Source: JBEIUO01 sp964549785 (GTDB lineage: Bacteria > Planctomycetota > Phycisphaerae > Phycisphaerales > UBA1924). Taken from it: a stretch of DNA of 12,926 nucleotides. Numbering within the stretch: position 1 is the first letter of the stretch; each line of letters starts with the position of its first letter. Positions 5,632-12,926 of this stretch are shown here, piece after piece. Below the pieces are notes generated by a model. That model was not told the origin of the DNA, made no database searches, and saw only the letters and a list, made by a program, of their open reading frames with translations. The DNA lies in contig CAZJXA010000084.1 of the NCBI GenBank assembly GCA_964549785.1, positions 1-12,926 of the forward strand, written 5' to 3'. Position numbers and translations under genes: made by a program.

Positions 5632-7185
5632 TCACTTCTGCACCACCCATTGGCCAAGGAGTTCTGTCGCCACGGTGATCGCGACGACCGCCAACATATT
5701 GAGCCCGAACCCTGCTCGGAGCATCTGGCTCATCGTGACGTGCCCGGTCGCGTACACGATGGCGTTGGGAGGCGTGCCCACGGGAAGCATGAACGCCATG
5801 CTCGCCGCAATGGTCGCCGGGATGAGCAGACGAAACGGATCGATGCCCATGGACGGGGCCGCGGCCGCCAGAATCGGCAAGATCGCAGTGGCGATGGCCG
5901 TATTGCTCGCGAGTTCGGAGGCGAAGATCACGACCGCCACCAGCACCAGAACGACCAGCCACGTCGGCAACCCGGCCAAGCCGGTGAAGAACTGCCCGAT
6001 ATAGACATCCAGCCCGTTCGCCGAGATCGCCGCCGCGAGGCTGAGCCCGCCGCCGAACAGGATGAGGGTGCCCCAGGGCAAACGCGTGGCCGTCTGCCAG
6101 TCCATCGCAAAGACCCGCTCTCGCGGCTTGATCGGGATGGCGAAAAGCAGCAGGCACGAGAAGAGCACGATCGATGCGTCGTTGAGCGAGCGCACGCCCG
6201 GAACCCCGTGCGCCAGCGCCAACTCGATGATCGCCGGCCGGAACACCCAGAGCGCGACGGTGAGCAGAAAGACCAGCAGTACCACCCATTCACCAAGGTT
6301 CATTCGGCCCAGTGCCGCCAACTCTCCACGGATCATCCCTTTGCCGCCCGAAATCTCTTTCAGCCGAACCGGCTGGCTGATGCTCGTCATGTAGAACCAC
6401 GCCAACGGCAGATACACAACGACCAGCGGCAATCCCACCTTCATCCAATCCGTGAACCCCACAGCGTGTTCGAAATGAGATTCGACGAAACCCTTGAACA
6501 CGGCGTTGGGCGGCGATCCGATGAGCGTGGCAACGCCGCCGATCGACGCCGCATAGGCGACTCCGAGCATGAGGGTCGATTCAAAGTTGGGGTCGGGCGA
6601 GGGTCGCGCTTCCGGCGGGGTGCCCGGTGGCGCATGACGCTCGCGGACCAGGGTGATGACGCTGAGCGCGATGGGCAGCATCATGATGGCGGTGGCGGTG
6701 TTGCTGACCCACATGCTGATCATCGCGGAGGCCAGCATGAACCCGCCGACGAGACGCTTGGGGCTGGTCCCGACGAGCAGCACCGTCAGCATCGCCACGC
6801 GCTTGTGAAGCCCGCAACGCTCCATCGCCAGCCCGAGGATGAACCCGCCCATGAACAGGAAGATGACCTCGCTCGCGTACGGTGAGGCCGCGGCGGAGAA
6901 ACTAAGCACGCCCCCGACGGGGAACACCACGAGCGGCAGCAGGGCCGTCGCGCTGAGCGGGATCGCCTCGGTCAGCCACCAGCACGCCATCAGCACGGCG
7001 ACGGCCCCCGTCATCCGACCGGCATCGGTGAGCCCGCCGATCGGCGTACCGGCCTCATCGAGCCGAAGGCCCGGGAGCAGAAACCACGCAACGATCGCGA
7101 GGATTGGCCCGAGCCCGAGGCCGATCCATGCAACGGTGCCAGCGACGGTGTGTGTGCGTGTGTTTGTGTGTGGTGACGAACTCAT
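5632..7185 (-). CDS. DASS/SLC13-family sodium-coupled anion symporter
   Basis: This 517-residue polytopic membrane protein has the divalent anion:Na+ symporter signatures. WWLTEAIPLSATALLP is at about 69-84. The first SNT motif is at 161-163 (MWVSNTATAIMMLPIA). GVATLIGSPPN lies at 217-227. The second SNT motif is at 427-429 (LASNTAIATAILPI), and LPVGTPPNAIVYATG at 467-481. The two SNT motifs and the two PPN hairpins form the inverted-repeat substrate and Na+ sites in structurally studied relatives such as VcINDY. Likely substrates are C4-dicarboxylates, citrate, or sulfate-like anions; the sequence does not let me choose. Length is normal for the family. A short GGAG lies just before the ATG. 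The TNTRTHT stretch near the N-terminus is encoded by a TG-rich repeat. The ATPase-tail remnant lies 147 bases past its stop. Confidence 0.95.
   Translation of the reverse strand: MSSSPHTNTRTHTVAGTVAWIGLGLGPILAIVAWFLLPGLRLDEAGTPIGGLTDAGRMTGAVAVLMACWWLTEAIPLSATALLPLVVFPVGGVLSFSAAASPYASEVIFLFMGGFILGLAMERCGLHKRVAMLTVLLVGTSPKRLVGGFMLASAMISMWVSNTATAIMMLPIALSVITLVRERHAPPGTPPEARPSPDPNFESTLMLGVAYAASIGGVATLIGSPPNAVFKGFVESHFEHAVGFTDWMKVGLPLVVVYLPLAWFYMTSISQPVRLKEISGGKGMIRGELAALGRMNLGEWVVLLVFLLTVALWVFRPAIIELALAHGVPGVRSLNDASIVLFSCLLLFAIPIKPRERVFAMDWQTATRLPWGTLILFGGGLSLAAAISANGLDVYIGQFFTGLAGLPTWLVVLVLVAVVIFASELASNTAIATAILPILAAAAPSMGIDPFRLLIPATIAASMAFMLPVGTPPNAIVYATGHVTMSQMLRAGFGLNMLAVVAITVATELLGQWVVQK
7149..7172. 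repeat. TG-rich low-complexity tract inside the symporter 5' end
   Basis: This short tract is dominated by alternating TG dinucleotides with a few interruptions. It encodes the hydrophilic N-terminal Thr/Asn/His-rich leader of the symporter on the minus strand. Its length could vary by slippage and shift the frame near the start. Confidence 0.6.
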
Positions 7186-7611
7186 GGGCTCCGAAGGCTA
7201 GCGCCCGCCCGCGGGTGATTGCACGCGGCACGATGCCCGCACGAAGTGCCACGGCCCCGATTCCCGACCACGCGGGCTCGCACGCGCGCCTCGCCAAGCC
7301 CTGACGGTCTGCTGCGCGTGGACACCTGATGATTAGGTTCCGTCGCACGCGGCGGCGGTGGAGACACAGAACCCCTGCTTCTCTAGGTGGACCTGCGGGT
7401 GGCACGCCACGCAGGCGGGGCCGCCCGGGAACGCAGAGGTGGCCGTCGCGCGGCGGCGAGAGGCCCTTGTTCAGAAAGTCGTCCGACACCTACCCCACAC
7501 GGAGTCGTAACAATACAGCGCTGCGGCCTGCGTCCGGGAGAAGCGGTAGCGGAGGGGGCTTTCGTAGGTAACGACCAACTCCGGGTCTCTCTCGAAAGTG
7601 GGGGTTTAGAA
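7186..7611 (-). other. 426-base gap; one minus frame with a CxxCH motif and an internal stop
   Basis: I recognise no known gene between the symporter start and the end of the dehydrogenase gene. One minus frame is open from about 7603 down to a TAA at 7333-7335, except for a TGA at 7471-7473. Its upper part (possible TTG start 7578, 35 codons) has a protein-like composition. Its lower part has Cys-Val-Ala-Cys-His at 7399-7413, the heme c-binding pattern, followed by further cysteines, but no start codon after the TGA. It could be a decayed small gene or a chance open frame in GC-rich DNA. The symporter promoter should lie near 7186-7300. Confidence 0.35.
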
Positions 7612-8721
7612 TCACGGCTTGCGGGGCGCAGCGGGTGTCGTCGTGCTCGCGGGGTCGGCGGCCACCCCCACCAGCCTCGTGGTGACGCGGTTGGCCTCTT
7701 GCACCGTGCCGCTTTCAAAGTCGCTGAGGTTGGCGATGGTTATTTCGGCGATTGCCGTGCACGCCTCGCGGGTGAAGAAGCCTTGGTGGGCCGTGATGAG
7801 CACGTTGGGGAAGGTCTGGAGTCGCACGAACACATCGTCTTGGATCACGTCTTCGGAGAGGTCCTTAAAGAAGAGGTCGCCCTCCTCTTCGTAGACATCG
7901 AGGCCCACCGAGCCGATGCGTCCGCGCTTGAGGGCGGCGATCAGGGCGCGGGTGTCGATGACCCCGCCGCGGCTGGTGTTGATGAGCATCACGCCCCCAA
8001 CGCCCCCCACGCCCGGCTTCATGGCCTCGAGCGCGGCGGCGTTGATGAGGTGCTTGGTGTGCGGGTTGAGCGGGCAGTGCAGGGTAATGATGTCTGACTG
8101 GGCGTAAAGGTCTTGGAGCGGGACATAGGTTGCACCCATCGACTCACAGATGGGGTTTTTGAGCGGGTCGCTCGCCAGCACGCGGCAGCCGAAGCCCGCA
8201 AGGATTTTGCACACCACCTCGCCGATTTTGCCGGTGCCGATGACGCCGGCGGTTTTGCCGTGCATGTCGAAGCCCATGAGGCCATCGAGCGCAAAGTTCT
8301 GCTCGCGGACGCGGTTGAAAGCGCGGTGGAACTTGCGGTTGAGGCTGAGCATGAGGCCGACGGCGTGCTCGGCCACGGAGTGCGGCGAATAGGCGGGCAC
8401 CCGCAGCACCGCGAGCCCAAGCCGGTCGGCCTCGGCCACATCCACGTGGTTGAATCCTGCTGAACGCAAAGCAAGCACCCGAGTTCCGTTCGCGTGGAGC
8501 GCCCGCAGCACGGGCGCGGAGGCGTCGTCACCCACAAAGATCGATGTAGCGGTGCAGCTGCGGGAGAGGTCGGTTGTCGCGGCGGACAACTGCGCTCCCA
8601 AGTACACGAGTTCATGCCGCGGCGTTGTGCCAGTCGCCTCGCGGGTACTGTGGAGCCGCGCGTTCGCCTCGTTGAGAAACGGCTTTTCGTAGGGCTTGTC
8701 GGAATAGACGGCGACCTTCAA
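7612..8721 (-). CDS. ldhA: D-lactate dehydrogenase, LdhA-type D-2-hydroxyacid dehydrogenase
   Basis: This 369-residue cytoplasmic enzyme should reduce pyruvate to D-lactate with NADH, or the reverse. The start matches LdhA (MKVAVYSDKPYEKPFLNEAN). The substrate loop RSAGFNHVD lies at 86-94. The Rossmann NAD motif VIGTGKIGEVV is at 160-170, with an acidic residue (Asp185) ending the next strand, as NAD-specific members have. The catalytic set is Arg251 (NTSRGG), Glu280 (LDVYEEEGDLFF) and His312 (TAHQGFFT). It is longer than the usual 330 residues because of a Ser/Thr-rich insert near 25-55, a Gly-Val repeat at 237-244 before the conserved MLINTSRG, and an Ala/Pro/Thr tail after 350. Translation starts at a TTG supported by a CGGAG seven bases upstream. 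Other 2-hydroxyacid substrates remain possible. Confidence 0.94.
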   Translation of the reverse strand: MKVAVYSDKPYEKPFLNEANARLHSTREATGTTPRHELVYLGAQLSAATTDLSRSCTATSIFVGDDASAPVLRALHANGTRVLALRSAGFNHVDVAEADRLGLAVLRVPAYSPHSVAEHAVGLMLSLNRKFHRAFNRVREQNFALDGLMGFDMHGKTAGVIGTGKIGEVVCKILAGFGCRVLASDPLKNPICESMGATYVPLQDLYAQSDIITLHCPLNPHTKHLINAAALEAMKPGVGGVGGVMLINTSRGGVIDTRALIAALKRGRIGSVGLDVYEEEGDLFFKDLSEDVIQDDVFVRLQTFPNVLITAHQGFFTREACTAIAEITIANLSDFESGTVQEANRVTTRLVGVAADPASTTTPAAPRKP

Positions 8722-8728
8722 TCGTGGG

Positions 8729-8733
8729 CTCCG
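8729..8733 (-). promoter_or_regulatory. Shine-Dalgarno CGGAG of ldhA, supports a TTG start
   Basis: CGGAG on the minus strand lies seven bases before the TTG at 8721-8719, the codon that aligns with the usual LdhA N-terminal Met-Lys. It supports this rare start. Confidence 0.7.
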
Positions 8734-8762
8734 ATCCAGGAGAAAGCCGGTCGTGCCGATTC

Positions 8763-8924
8763 TTAGCGGGTCAGCCCGACCGCGGGATTGAAATGCTGGA
8801 ACCCGCCGATCGTGTCAACGAGCAGGAAGTACCGCGACCGTAGGCCCAAGGTCCCCAACGCACGCCCAAAGCGTCGTCGAACCCGAAACGGACGCCCGAC
8901 TCTCGACTGCGCCGACAGGAACAA
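8763..8924 (-). CDS. Possible small ORF of 53 residues, unrecognised
   Basis: A minus frame between the ligase-like gene and ldhA opens at a TTG at 8924-8922 and ends at a TAA at 8763-8765, 41 bases before the ldhA start. The first half is Arg-rich, with RVRRRFGRALG. The second half looks like ordinary protein: RYFLLVDTIGGFQHFNP and a C-terminal AVGLTR. There is no clear Shine-Dalgarno sequence and I recognise no family. It may be a real small protein, the tail of a decayed gene, or chance. The alternative frames through the same stretch look less protein-like. Confidence 0.2.
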   Translation of the reverse strand: MFLSAQSRVGRPFRVRRRFGRALGTLGLRSRYFLLVDTIGGFQHFNPAVGLTR

Positions 8925-8937
8925 TGCCGCACCGCGC

Positions 8938-11190
8938 CTATTCCGTCATCCGCTCCATCCGCACCCGCTGCTCAACGGTCAACATCTTCACCCGGTCCAG
9001 CCGCATCATCTCACTCAAGTCCAATGCCTTACGAGCCGCCGCACCCGCCGCCTCCCGCTCACCCAAGGCCGCCCTCACGTCCGCCAGCATCAGGTGCAAC
9101 TGGACGTCGAACGGCGACATTTCAGCCGCTCGCTTGAGCGCCTCCGCGCCCGCCGCGAGCCGCTCTTTCTCGCCCCACATCTCCCCCACCGAACGCTGAA
9201 TCATCGAGAGCCAGGCAAACGTCGGCGCAGACGGATGCGCTTCCGCGAACTCGTCGGCCTCGTTAATCAAACGCTCCACATCCTCGCGCCGTCCGCTCCG
9301 CAGCGCCGATTGAACCGCCAGTTTCGTGTACGCCTCGACCGTCGCAAAATGCCCCGGCGCTCGCCGCCGCGCGTCGGCCATCGCCGTCTCCGCCCGACCG
9401 ACAGCGGAATCGGTGTACTGGAGCGCGGCCGCCTCCACCGCACTCGGGCTTGTCCCCACCGACCGGCCCGAGAGCCGCTCCAAATCTCTCGCCAGCCGCT
9501 CAAGCGTGTCCCCCGGCTGTGGGCTCGATGCAGCAAACGCCCTCATCCTCGCGTGAAGGTCCGGTAGTTCCACAACCTCCCGCGCCGCTCGCGCCAGGTC
9601 CGCCTCCCACCGCCACACCCCCACCATCCCGACTCCGATCACCGTCGCCGCCGCCGCTGCAAGCACCGGAAACACCACCGCCGACACTCTCGGCAGAGGC
9701 GGAAGGTTCACCGGGTTCCAGCATGCAGCCGCAAGCCCGATCATCGCCATCAGCCACGGTGCCGACCCCATGTGCGTCCCGGTGAGTTCAATCTGCGTAT
9801 GCACGCCCGCAGTCAGGGCCGCCGCGCCCAGCGCGATCCCCACGCCCCGCGCCCGACCCGAATCCTGAACGATCCGGGCGACCTCGCCCGCGATCCACGT
9901 CCCCGCGAACAGCCCGAACATGCGAATCGCCATCGCATCCACCGAGGCGATGGGGCGCTCAATGAACGATGCAACCAGCGTCGCGCCCGCAAGCACCAGA
10001 AAAATCGGCTTGGTCAACGAGCCCCGGGCTTCCGACGCCAAGGGTTCCGCGTTCATCCCCACCAACACCCGCCCGATCCGGCTCGCAAACCACAGCACAA
10101 TCAGCGACCACCCCAGCCCGCCCACGCCCAGCGTGGAAATCCAGTCTATAAATACGCTGTGCGGCAGGGCCACTTCTTCCGGCGAGATCGGGTCCTTGAA
10201 AAGCAGGTACGCATCCTTGAAACCCGCCGGCCCCACCCCCATGAACGGGTGGGCCGCCATGATCCTTGCCGCCGCCTCCAGATAAAACGACCGGAACAAC
10301 AGACTCAGTTCAGCGATGCGTTCGCCCACCAATCCGCGAACCGCCACCACGACCAGCGGCACCAGTATCGCCGCCGGTCCGACCATCAACCTCCCGCGCT
10401 TCGAGATCGCTCGGCCGTTCAGGGCCATCCGATTCAGCAACCACGCGGACGTTAAAACCGCCAGCCCGGCCGCGCACGCCACCGTTCCGCCTTTGCTCTT
10501 TGCCAACGCCAGACACACCGCCGCTGAGATCACTCCGGTCGCCAACGCCGCCGCGAGCGTCCCCAGCACGTTCGACATCCCCAGCCACCCCGTCGCCTCG
10601 GGCTGTTGCAGACGCCGCTCATACGACAGCGCCATCGGCGAACCCGGCGTCCAGCCTTGCGATGCAAACACCGTCTCCCGCGTCTCCGCGAACATCCGCA
10701 GCGTCGCCGGATGGTCGACATACAACTGCACCACTCCCTTGGCCGCCAGCACCGCCACCACGCTCAGCATCACCCCCGCCAGCAGCCCGCGCAGCACACG
10801 CTCCCGCCCCGCCGCAAACACCCCGATGCCTGCACCAATCGACGCCGTCCAGTGAGCCCCCGCAATGAAGTGTTCCAGCCGATCGTCCCGCGCCCACAGC
10901 CCGTGAAACGCCGCGGCGGCCGCGCCCGACGCGAACAGCCCGCACGTCAATATCCCGACCGACTTCCGCTCCTTGGACAACACCAACACGGTCGCCCCGG
11001 CCGCCACCAACGTCAGCGCGTCGCACAATAACGATGCGAACGCCGTCAGACCTATCACCGGGGCTCCGATGATGGTCGGGTCGCCCGACCACCATGGAAA
11101 CAGGTCGTTGCCAACCGAAACGCGCAACACCACCAGCGACGCCAGCACCCCTGCCGATATCAGCGCAGCTCGCTCCCGTTTCGGGCTCAC
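8938..11190 (-). CDS. O-antigen ligase-family (Wzy/WaaL-like) membrane protein with soluble C-terminal tail
   Basis: This 750-residue protein has about a dozen membrane helices in its first 530 residues, then a soluble, Ala/Glu/Arg-rich helical tail (about 530-750) that resembles TPR-type repeats. The family signature lies at about 300-360. R300 begins FRSFYLEAAARIMAAHP, then GVGPAGFKDAYLLF, a periplasmic loop with LPHSVFIDW, and LGVGGLG. Relatives join lipid-linked oligosaccharides to an acceptor or polymerise them on the outer face of the membrane; here the acceptor is unknown. The GTG start at 11190 overlaps the stop of the upstream transferase gene by four bases (GTGA), implying translational coupling. 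Similar ligase-plus-TPR architectures occur in exopolysaccharide and glycosylation loci. Wzy-like polymerase and protein O-oligosaccharyltransferase activities cannot be told apart by sequence here. Confidence 0.88.
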   Translation of the reverse strand: MSPKRERAALISAGVLASLVVLRVSVGNDLFPWWSGDPTIIGAPVIGLTAFASLLCDALTLVAAGATVLVLSKERKSVGILTCGLFASGAAAAAFHGLWARDDRLEHFIAGAHWTASIGAGIGVFAAGRERVLRGLLAGVMLSVVAVLAAKGVVQLYVDHPATLRMFAETRETVFASQGWTPGSPMALSYERRLQQPEATGWLGMSNVLGTLAAALATGVISAAVCLALAKSKGGTVACAAGLAVLTSAWLLNRMALNGRAISKRGRLMVGPAAILVPLVVVAVRGLVGERIAELSLLFRSFYLEAAARIMAAHPFMGVGPAGFKDAYLLFKDPISPEEVALPHSVFIDWISTLGVGGLGWSLIVLWFASRIGRVLVGMNAEPLASEARGSLTKPIFLVLAGATLVASFIERPIASVDAMAIRMFGLFAGTWIAGEVARIVQDSGRARGVGIALGAAALTAGVHTQIELTGTHMGSAPWLMAMIGLAAACWNPVNLPPLPRVSAVVFPVLAAAAATVIGVGMVGVWRWEADLARAAREVVELPDLHARMRAFAASSPQPGDTLERLARDLERLSGRSVGTSPSAVEAAALQYTDSAVGRAETAMADARRRAPGHFATVEAYTKLAVQSALRSGRREDVERLINEADEFAEAHPSAPTFAWLSMIQRSVGEMWGEKERLAAGAEALKRAAEMSPFDVQLHLMLADVRAALGEREAAGAAARKALDLSEMMRLDRVKMLTVEQRVRMERMTE

Positions 11191-12329
11191 CGATTCTCTC
11201 CCCGATCACCCGCCGCGGGTAAAGGCGCTGAGTATTCCAACACCGCGATCACCACCAGAATGGTGAGTGTCTGCACCCCGATCGCGATCGCGCCGACCCC
11301 ATCCGTGTGCATTAGCGACAACCCCCCCACCGCCGTCATCGCCGTGAACCCGCACACCACGAGCAGCATCATCCGCGCCGAAAGCCCGCGCCGCCGCAGC
11401 CGGTGCGAGAGGTGATTGAGATCGCCCAGAAAAGGCGACCGCCCCGCCCGCAGCCGGATCACCGTCACCGTCACCAGGTCGTAAATCGGAACCGCCAGCA
11501 CCACGAGCGGCGTCAACACCGCGTGCAGCGGTGCCCCCGCCGCAGCCACCCCAACCTCGCTCTGCGAATATGTCACCCGGATGCTCAGGAACGCCAGCAC
11601 AAACCCCACCACCAAGGAACCCGAATCCCCCATGAAGAGGCTCGCCGGCGGGAAGTTGAACACCAGAAAACCCGCCATCCCCCCGATCAATAACGCCAGG
11701 CACGCCGCCACAAACCACTGTCCGGTCGCCAGTGCCGCCGCCAGCAGGCACCCCGCCACGATCACCCCCACCCCAGCCGCCAGGCCGTCGCTGTTATCCA
11801 TGAAGTTGAGCGCATTCGTCACCACCGCGATCCACAGCGTCGTCACCAGCATCGACAGCCACGCCCCGCCCACAATCCCGTCCAGAAGCGTCAGCGTGCG
11901 CGTCGCCGTGCCATACGAGACCGCCGCCGCCAGCCCCAGCATGCAAAGCAGTTTGACCATCGGTCCCAGCGGCCGGCGATCGTCGATCAGCCCTAGTAAA
12001 TGAATCGCCGAAACGCAACCCAGCAGCCAGATCAAATCGCTCCGCCGCATCAGCAGCCCCGGCAGATGCTCCCGCACGCTCTCCGGCAGCCACGTCGCCG
12101 TGGCGAGCAACCCCGACCCTGCCGCCAGAAAGCTCAGCGGCAGCAAGAACGCGATCGCGATCGACACGCCCCCCGTGTTCGGTATCGCCCGCCGGGCCGC
12201 CTTCACCTGCCCGCCGATCGCCTCCGTGTCCAGCGCGCCCATCCTTCGGCTCACGCCCCGAACCAGCCACGCCAGCGGGCACGCGATCGCGAACGCCAAC
12301 ACCACCAGCACCGCCACGACACCGATCAC
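11187..12329 (-). CDS. MraY/WecA-family polyprenyl-phosphate sugar-1-phosphate transferase
   Basis: This 380-residue polytopic enzyme transfers a sugar-1-phosphate, commonly GlcNAc-1-P from UDP-GlcNAc, to undecaprenyl phosphate on the cytoplasmic face of the membrane. It would start a lipid-linked glycan. Motifs in order are RRAIPNTGGVSI (46-57), the Mg-binding DD at 116-117 in LLGLIDDRRPLG, TNALNFMDNSDGLAAG (171-186), FNFPPASLFMGDSGS (224-238), PIYD (281-284) and HLSHRL (306-311). The NFMDNSDG variant and HLSHR point to the WecA/TagO/WbpL side of the family and away from MraY itself. The frame stays open about 80 codons upstream, but that part lies inside the preceding gene and is not protein-like. 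The GTG at 12329 overlaps the upstream stop as GTGA, so this start is preferred. The exact sugar is unknown. Confidence 0.93.
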   Translation of the reverse strand: MIGVVAVLVVLAFAIACPLAWLVRGVSRRMGALDTEAIGGQVKAARRAIPNTGGVSIAIAFLLPLSFLAAGSGLLATATWLPESVREHLPGLLMRRSDLIWLLGCVSAIHLLGLIDDRRPLGPMVKLLCMLGLAAAVSYGTATRTLTLLDGIVGGAWLSMLVTTLWIAVVTNALNFMDNSDGLAAGVGVIVAGCLLAAALATGQWFVAACLALLIGGMAGFLVFNFPPASLFMGDSGSLVVGFVLAFLSIRVTYSQSEVGVAAAGAPLHAVLTPLVVLAVPIYDLVTVTVIRLRAGRSPFLGDLNHLSHRLRRRGLSARMMLLVVCGFTAMTAVGGLSLMHTDGVGAIAIGVQTLTILVVIAVLEYSAPLPAAGDRGENR

Positions 12330-12926
12330 GCGGCCACCGCCCGCCCCCGGGGCCGCCCGATCCAGGTCAGCAGGCCCATGAGCGCAACGCCGATCGCGAC
12401 CACAATAAAGATCCGCCACGGCCACGGTCCCAGGGCATCGATGATGGTCTTGTTCTCCGGCAACGTATCGCCAAGATATCCGTAGTTTGAATCCAGCCGC
12501 CAGTTGACCACCAGCACCAGCGCCACATACGCGGCGCTCGGGATCAGCATCCGCCGAAAATCGGCCCACGTCGGCCGAAAGTCCCGGACAATCACCTCGT
12601 ACAGGGCCGTCCCCACGATGACGAAGTGAACCACCCAGAAACTCCAGAACCGCTCCGACTCAAACCCCACCTGCACCGTCGGCGTGATGAACGCCTGCGA
12701 CGAAAGCCCGATCCCCCAATAAAACAGCATGCTCCGAATGATTCTCCACCGCGTGATCAACGCCAACGGGGCCGCCAGGCACGCGAAGTCGCACAACTGA
12801 ATCGGCAGCGACATCCGGATGTTCCACACCGGCGGCAGCGTCCAATACACCCACGACCACAGGTTGGCGCACACGCTGAACCCGCCCCACACCAGGCCCA
12901 GGTGCATCTCCTTCTCGGTCCCCTTC
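12326..12926 (-). CDS. TIGR02206/YwaF-type integral membrane protein (5' end probably off-window)
   Basis: The visible part encodes five to six membrane helices with the family landmarks. These are SLPIQLCDFACL (33-44 counted from Met at 12907), QAFITPT (71-77), W..HF (91-95), and the late stretch NWRLDSNYGYL...P...IIDALGPWPW (135-164). Function is unknown; the family is distantly related to TMEM164-like membrane proteins. The ATG at 12907 has a purine-rich stretch directly against it with no spacing, and the reading frame stays open to the window edge. The usual first helix of the family is missing, so the true start is probably beyond 12926. The stop overlaps the transferase start as GTGA, so the two are translationally coupled. 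A support role in glycan assembly is inferred only from this position. Confidence 0.85.
   Translation of the reverse strand, partial: KGTEKEMHLGLVWGGFSVCANLWSWVYWTLPPVWNIRMSLPIQLCDFACLAAPLALITRWRIIRSMLFYWGIGLSSQAFITPTVQVGFESERFWSFWVVHFVIVGTALYEVIVRDFRPTWADFRRMLIPSAAYVALVLVVNWRLDSNYGYLGDTLPENKTIIDALGPWPWRIFIVVAIGVALMGLLTWIGRPRGRAVAA

Noticed and set aside
5195..6289. Minus-strand open frame of 364 codons overlapping the symporter and ATPase remnant
   Set aside because: It is out of frame with both recognised proteins and contains no motif or hydrophobic pattern; a frame shadow.
5533..6885. Plus-strand open frame of 450 codons
   Set aside because: It is antisense to the DASS symporter and its translation is extremely rich in Arg, His, Gln and Asp; the symporter motifs on the other strand are decisive.
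9772..10455. Plus-strand open frame antisense to the ligase-like gene
   Set aside because: It is very rich in Arg, Pro and His, has no motif, and the opposite strand encodes a clear membrane protein family.
12330..12569. 80-codon N-terminal extension of the WecA-like transferase
   Set aside because: It lies inside the preceding TIGR02206 gene in another frame, is not protein-like, and the GTGA overlap at 12329 gives a better start.
1..12926. CRISPR arrays, tRNA or rRNA genes, transposases, prophage genes
   Set aside because: No regularly spaced repeats, cloverleaf-like sequence, ribosomal sequence or transposase/integrase motifs were found by reading both strands.

Overview
This window is GC-rich DNA, roughly two-thirds G+C by eye, from a bacterium. 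It has tightly packed minus-strand genes, GTG and TTG starts with good Shine-Dalgarno sequences, and a lipoprotein carrying a planctomycete-like YHS module. The WecA-like transferase, TIGR02206 membrane protein and DUF5661 genes also fit Planctomycetota, perhaps Phycisphaerae. That placement is an inference from protein flavour; no rRNA or marker gene is present.

Layout from left to right. Positions 1-273 (minus) hold the N-terminus of an ABC-transporter ATPase cut by the window edge. Positions 274-1044 contain no recognisable gene but several inverted repeats. Positions 1045-3956 look like a metal-handling block. It has a complete P1B-type ATPase with the TPCP transport motif of the P1B-5 group (minus), an upstream same-strand DUF5661 gene, and a divergent lipoprotein with a Cys-rich YHS-like domain (plus). 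Positions 4272-5206 (plus) hold a stand-alone response-regulator receiver domain followed by the frameshifted, truncated membrane part of a probable sensor kinase. The kinase remnant ends where a second, partial copy of the P1B ATPase tail begins (5222-5484, minus). This copy matches 1022-1287 in the same orientation, about 4.2 kb away, and marks a past duplication or recombination.

Positions 5632-7185 (minus) encode a DASS/SLC13 sodium-coupled anion symporter. Positions 7612-8721 (minus) encode an LdhA-type D-lactate dehydrogenase with a TTG start. The two genes are separated by 426 bases in which one minus frame carries a CxxCH motif but also an internal stop.

From 8938 to the right edge, three minus-strand genes form a tightly coupled operon. 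In transcription order these are a TIGR02206-type membrane protein (5' end probably off-window), a MraY/WecA-type polyprenyl-phosphate sugar-1-phosphate transferase, and an O-antigen ligase-family polymerase with a long soluble C-terminal tail. Both junctions are GTGA start/stop overlaps. The transferase and ligase-like protein suggest assembly of a lipid-linked surface polysaccharide or glycan.

No clearly new defence or mobile system was seen. The most interesting items are the P1B-5 ATPase/DUF5661/YHS-lipoprotein neighbourhood, and the 0.26-kb ATPase-tail duplication next to a broken two-component system.
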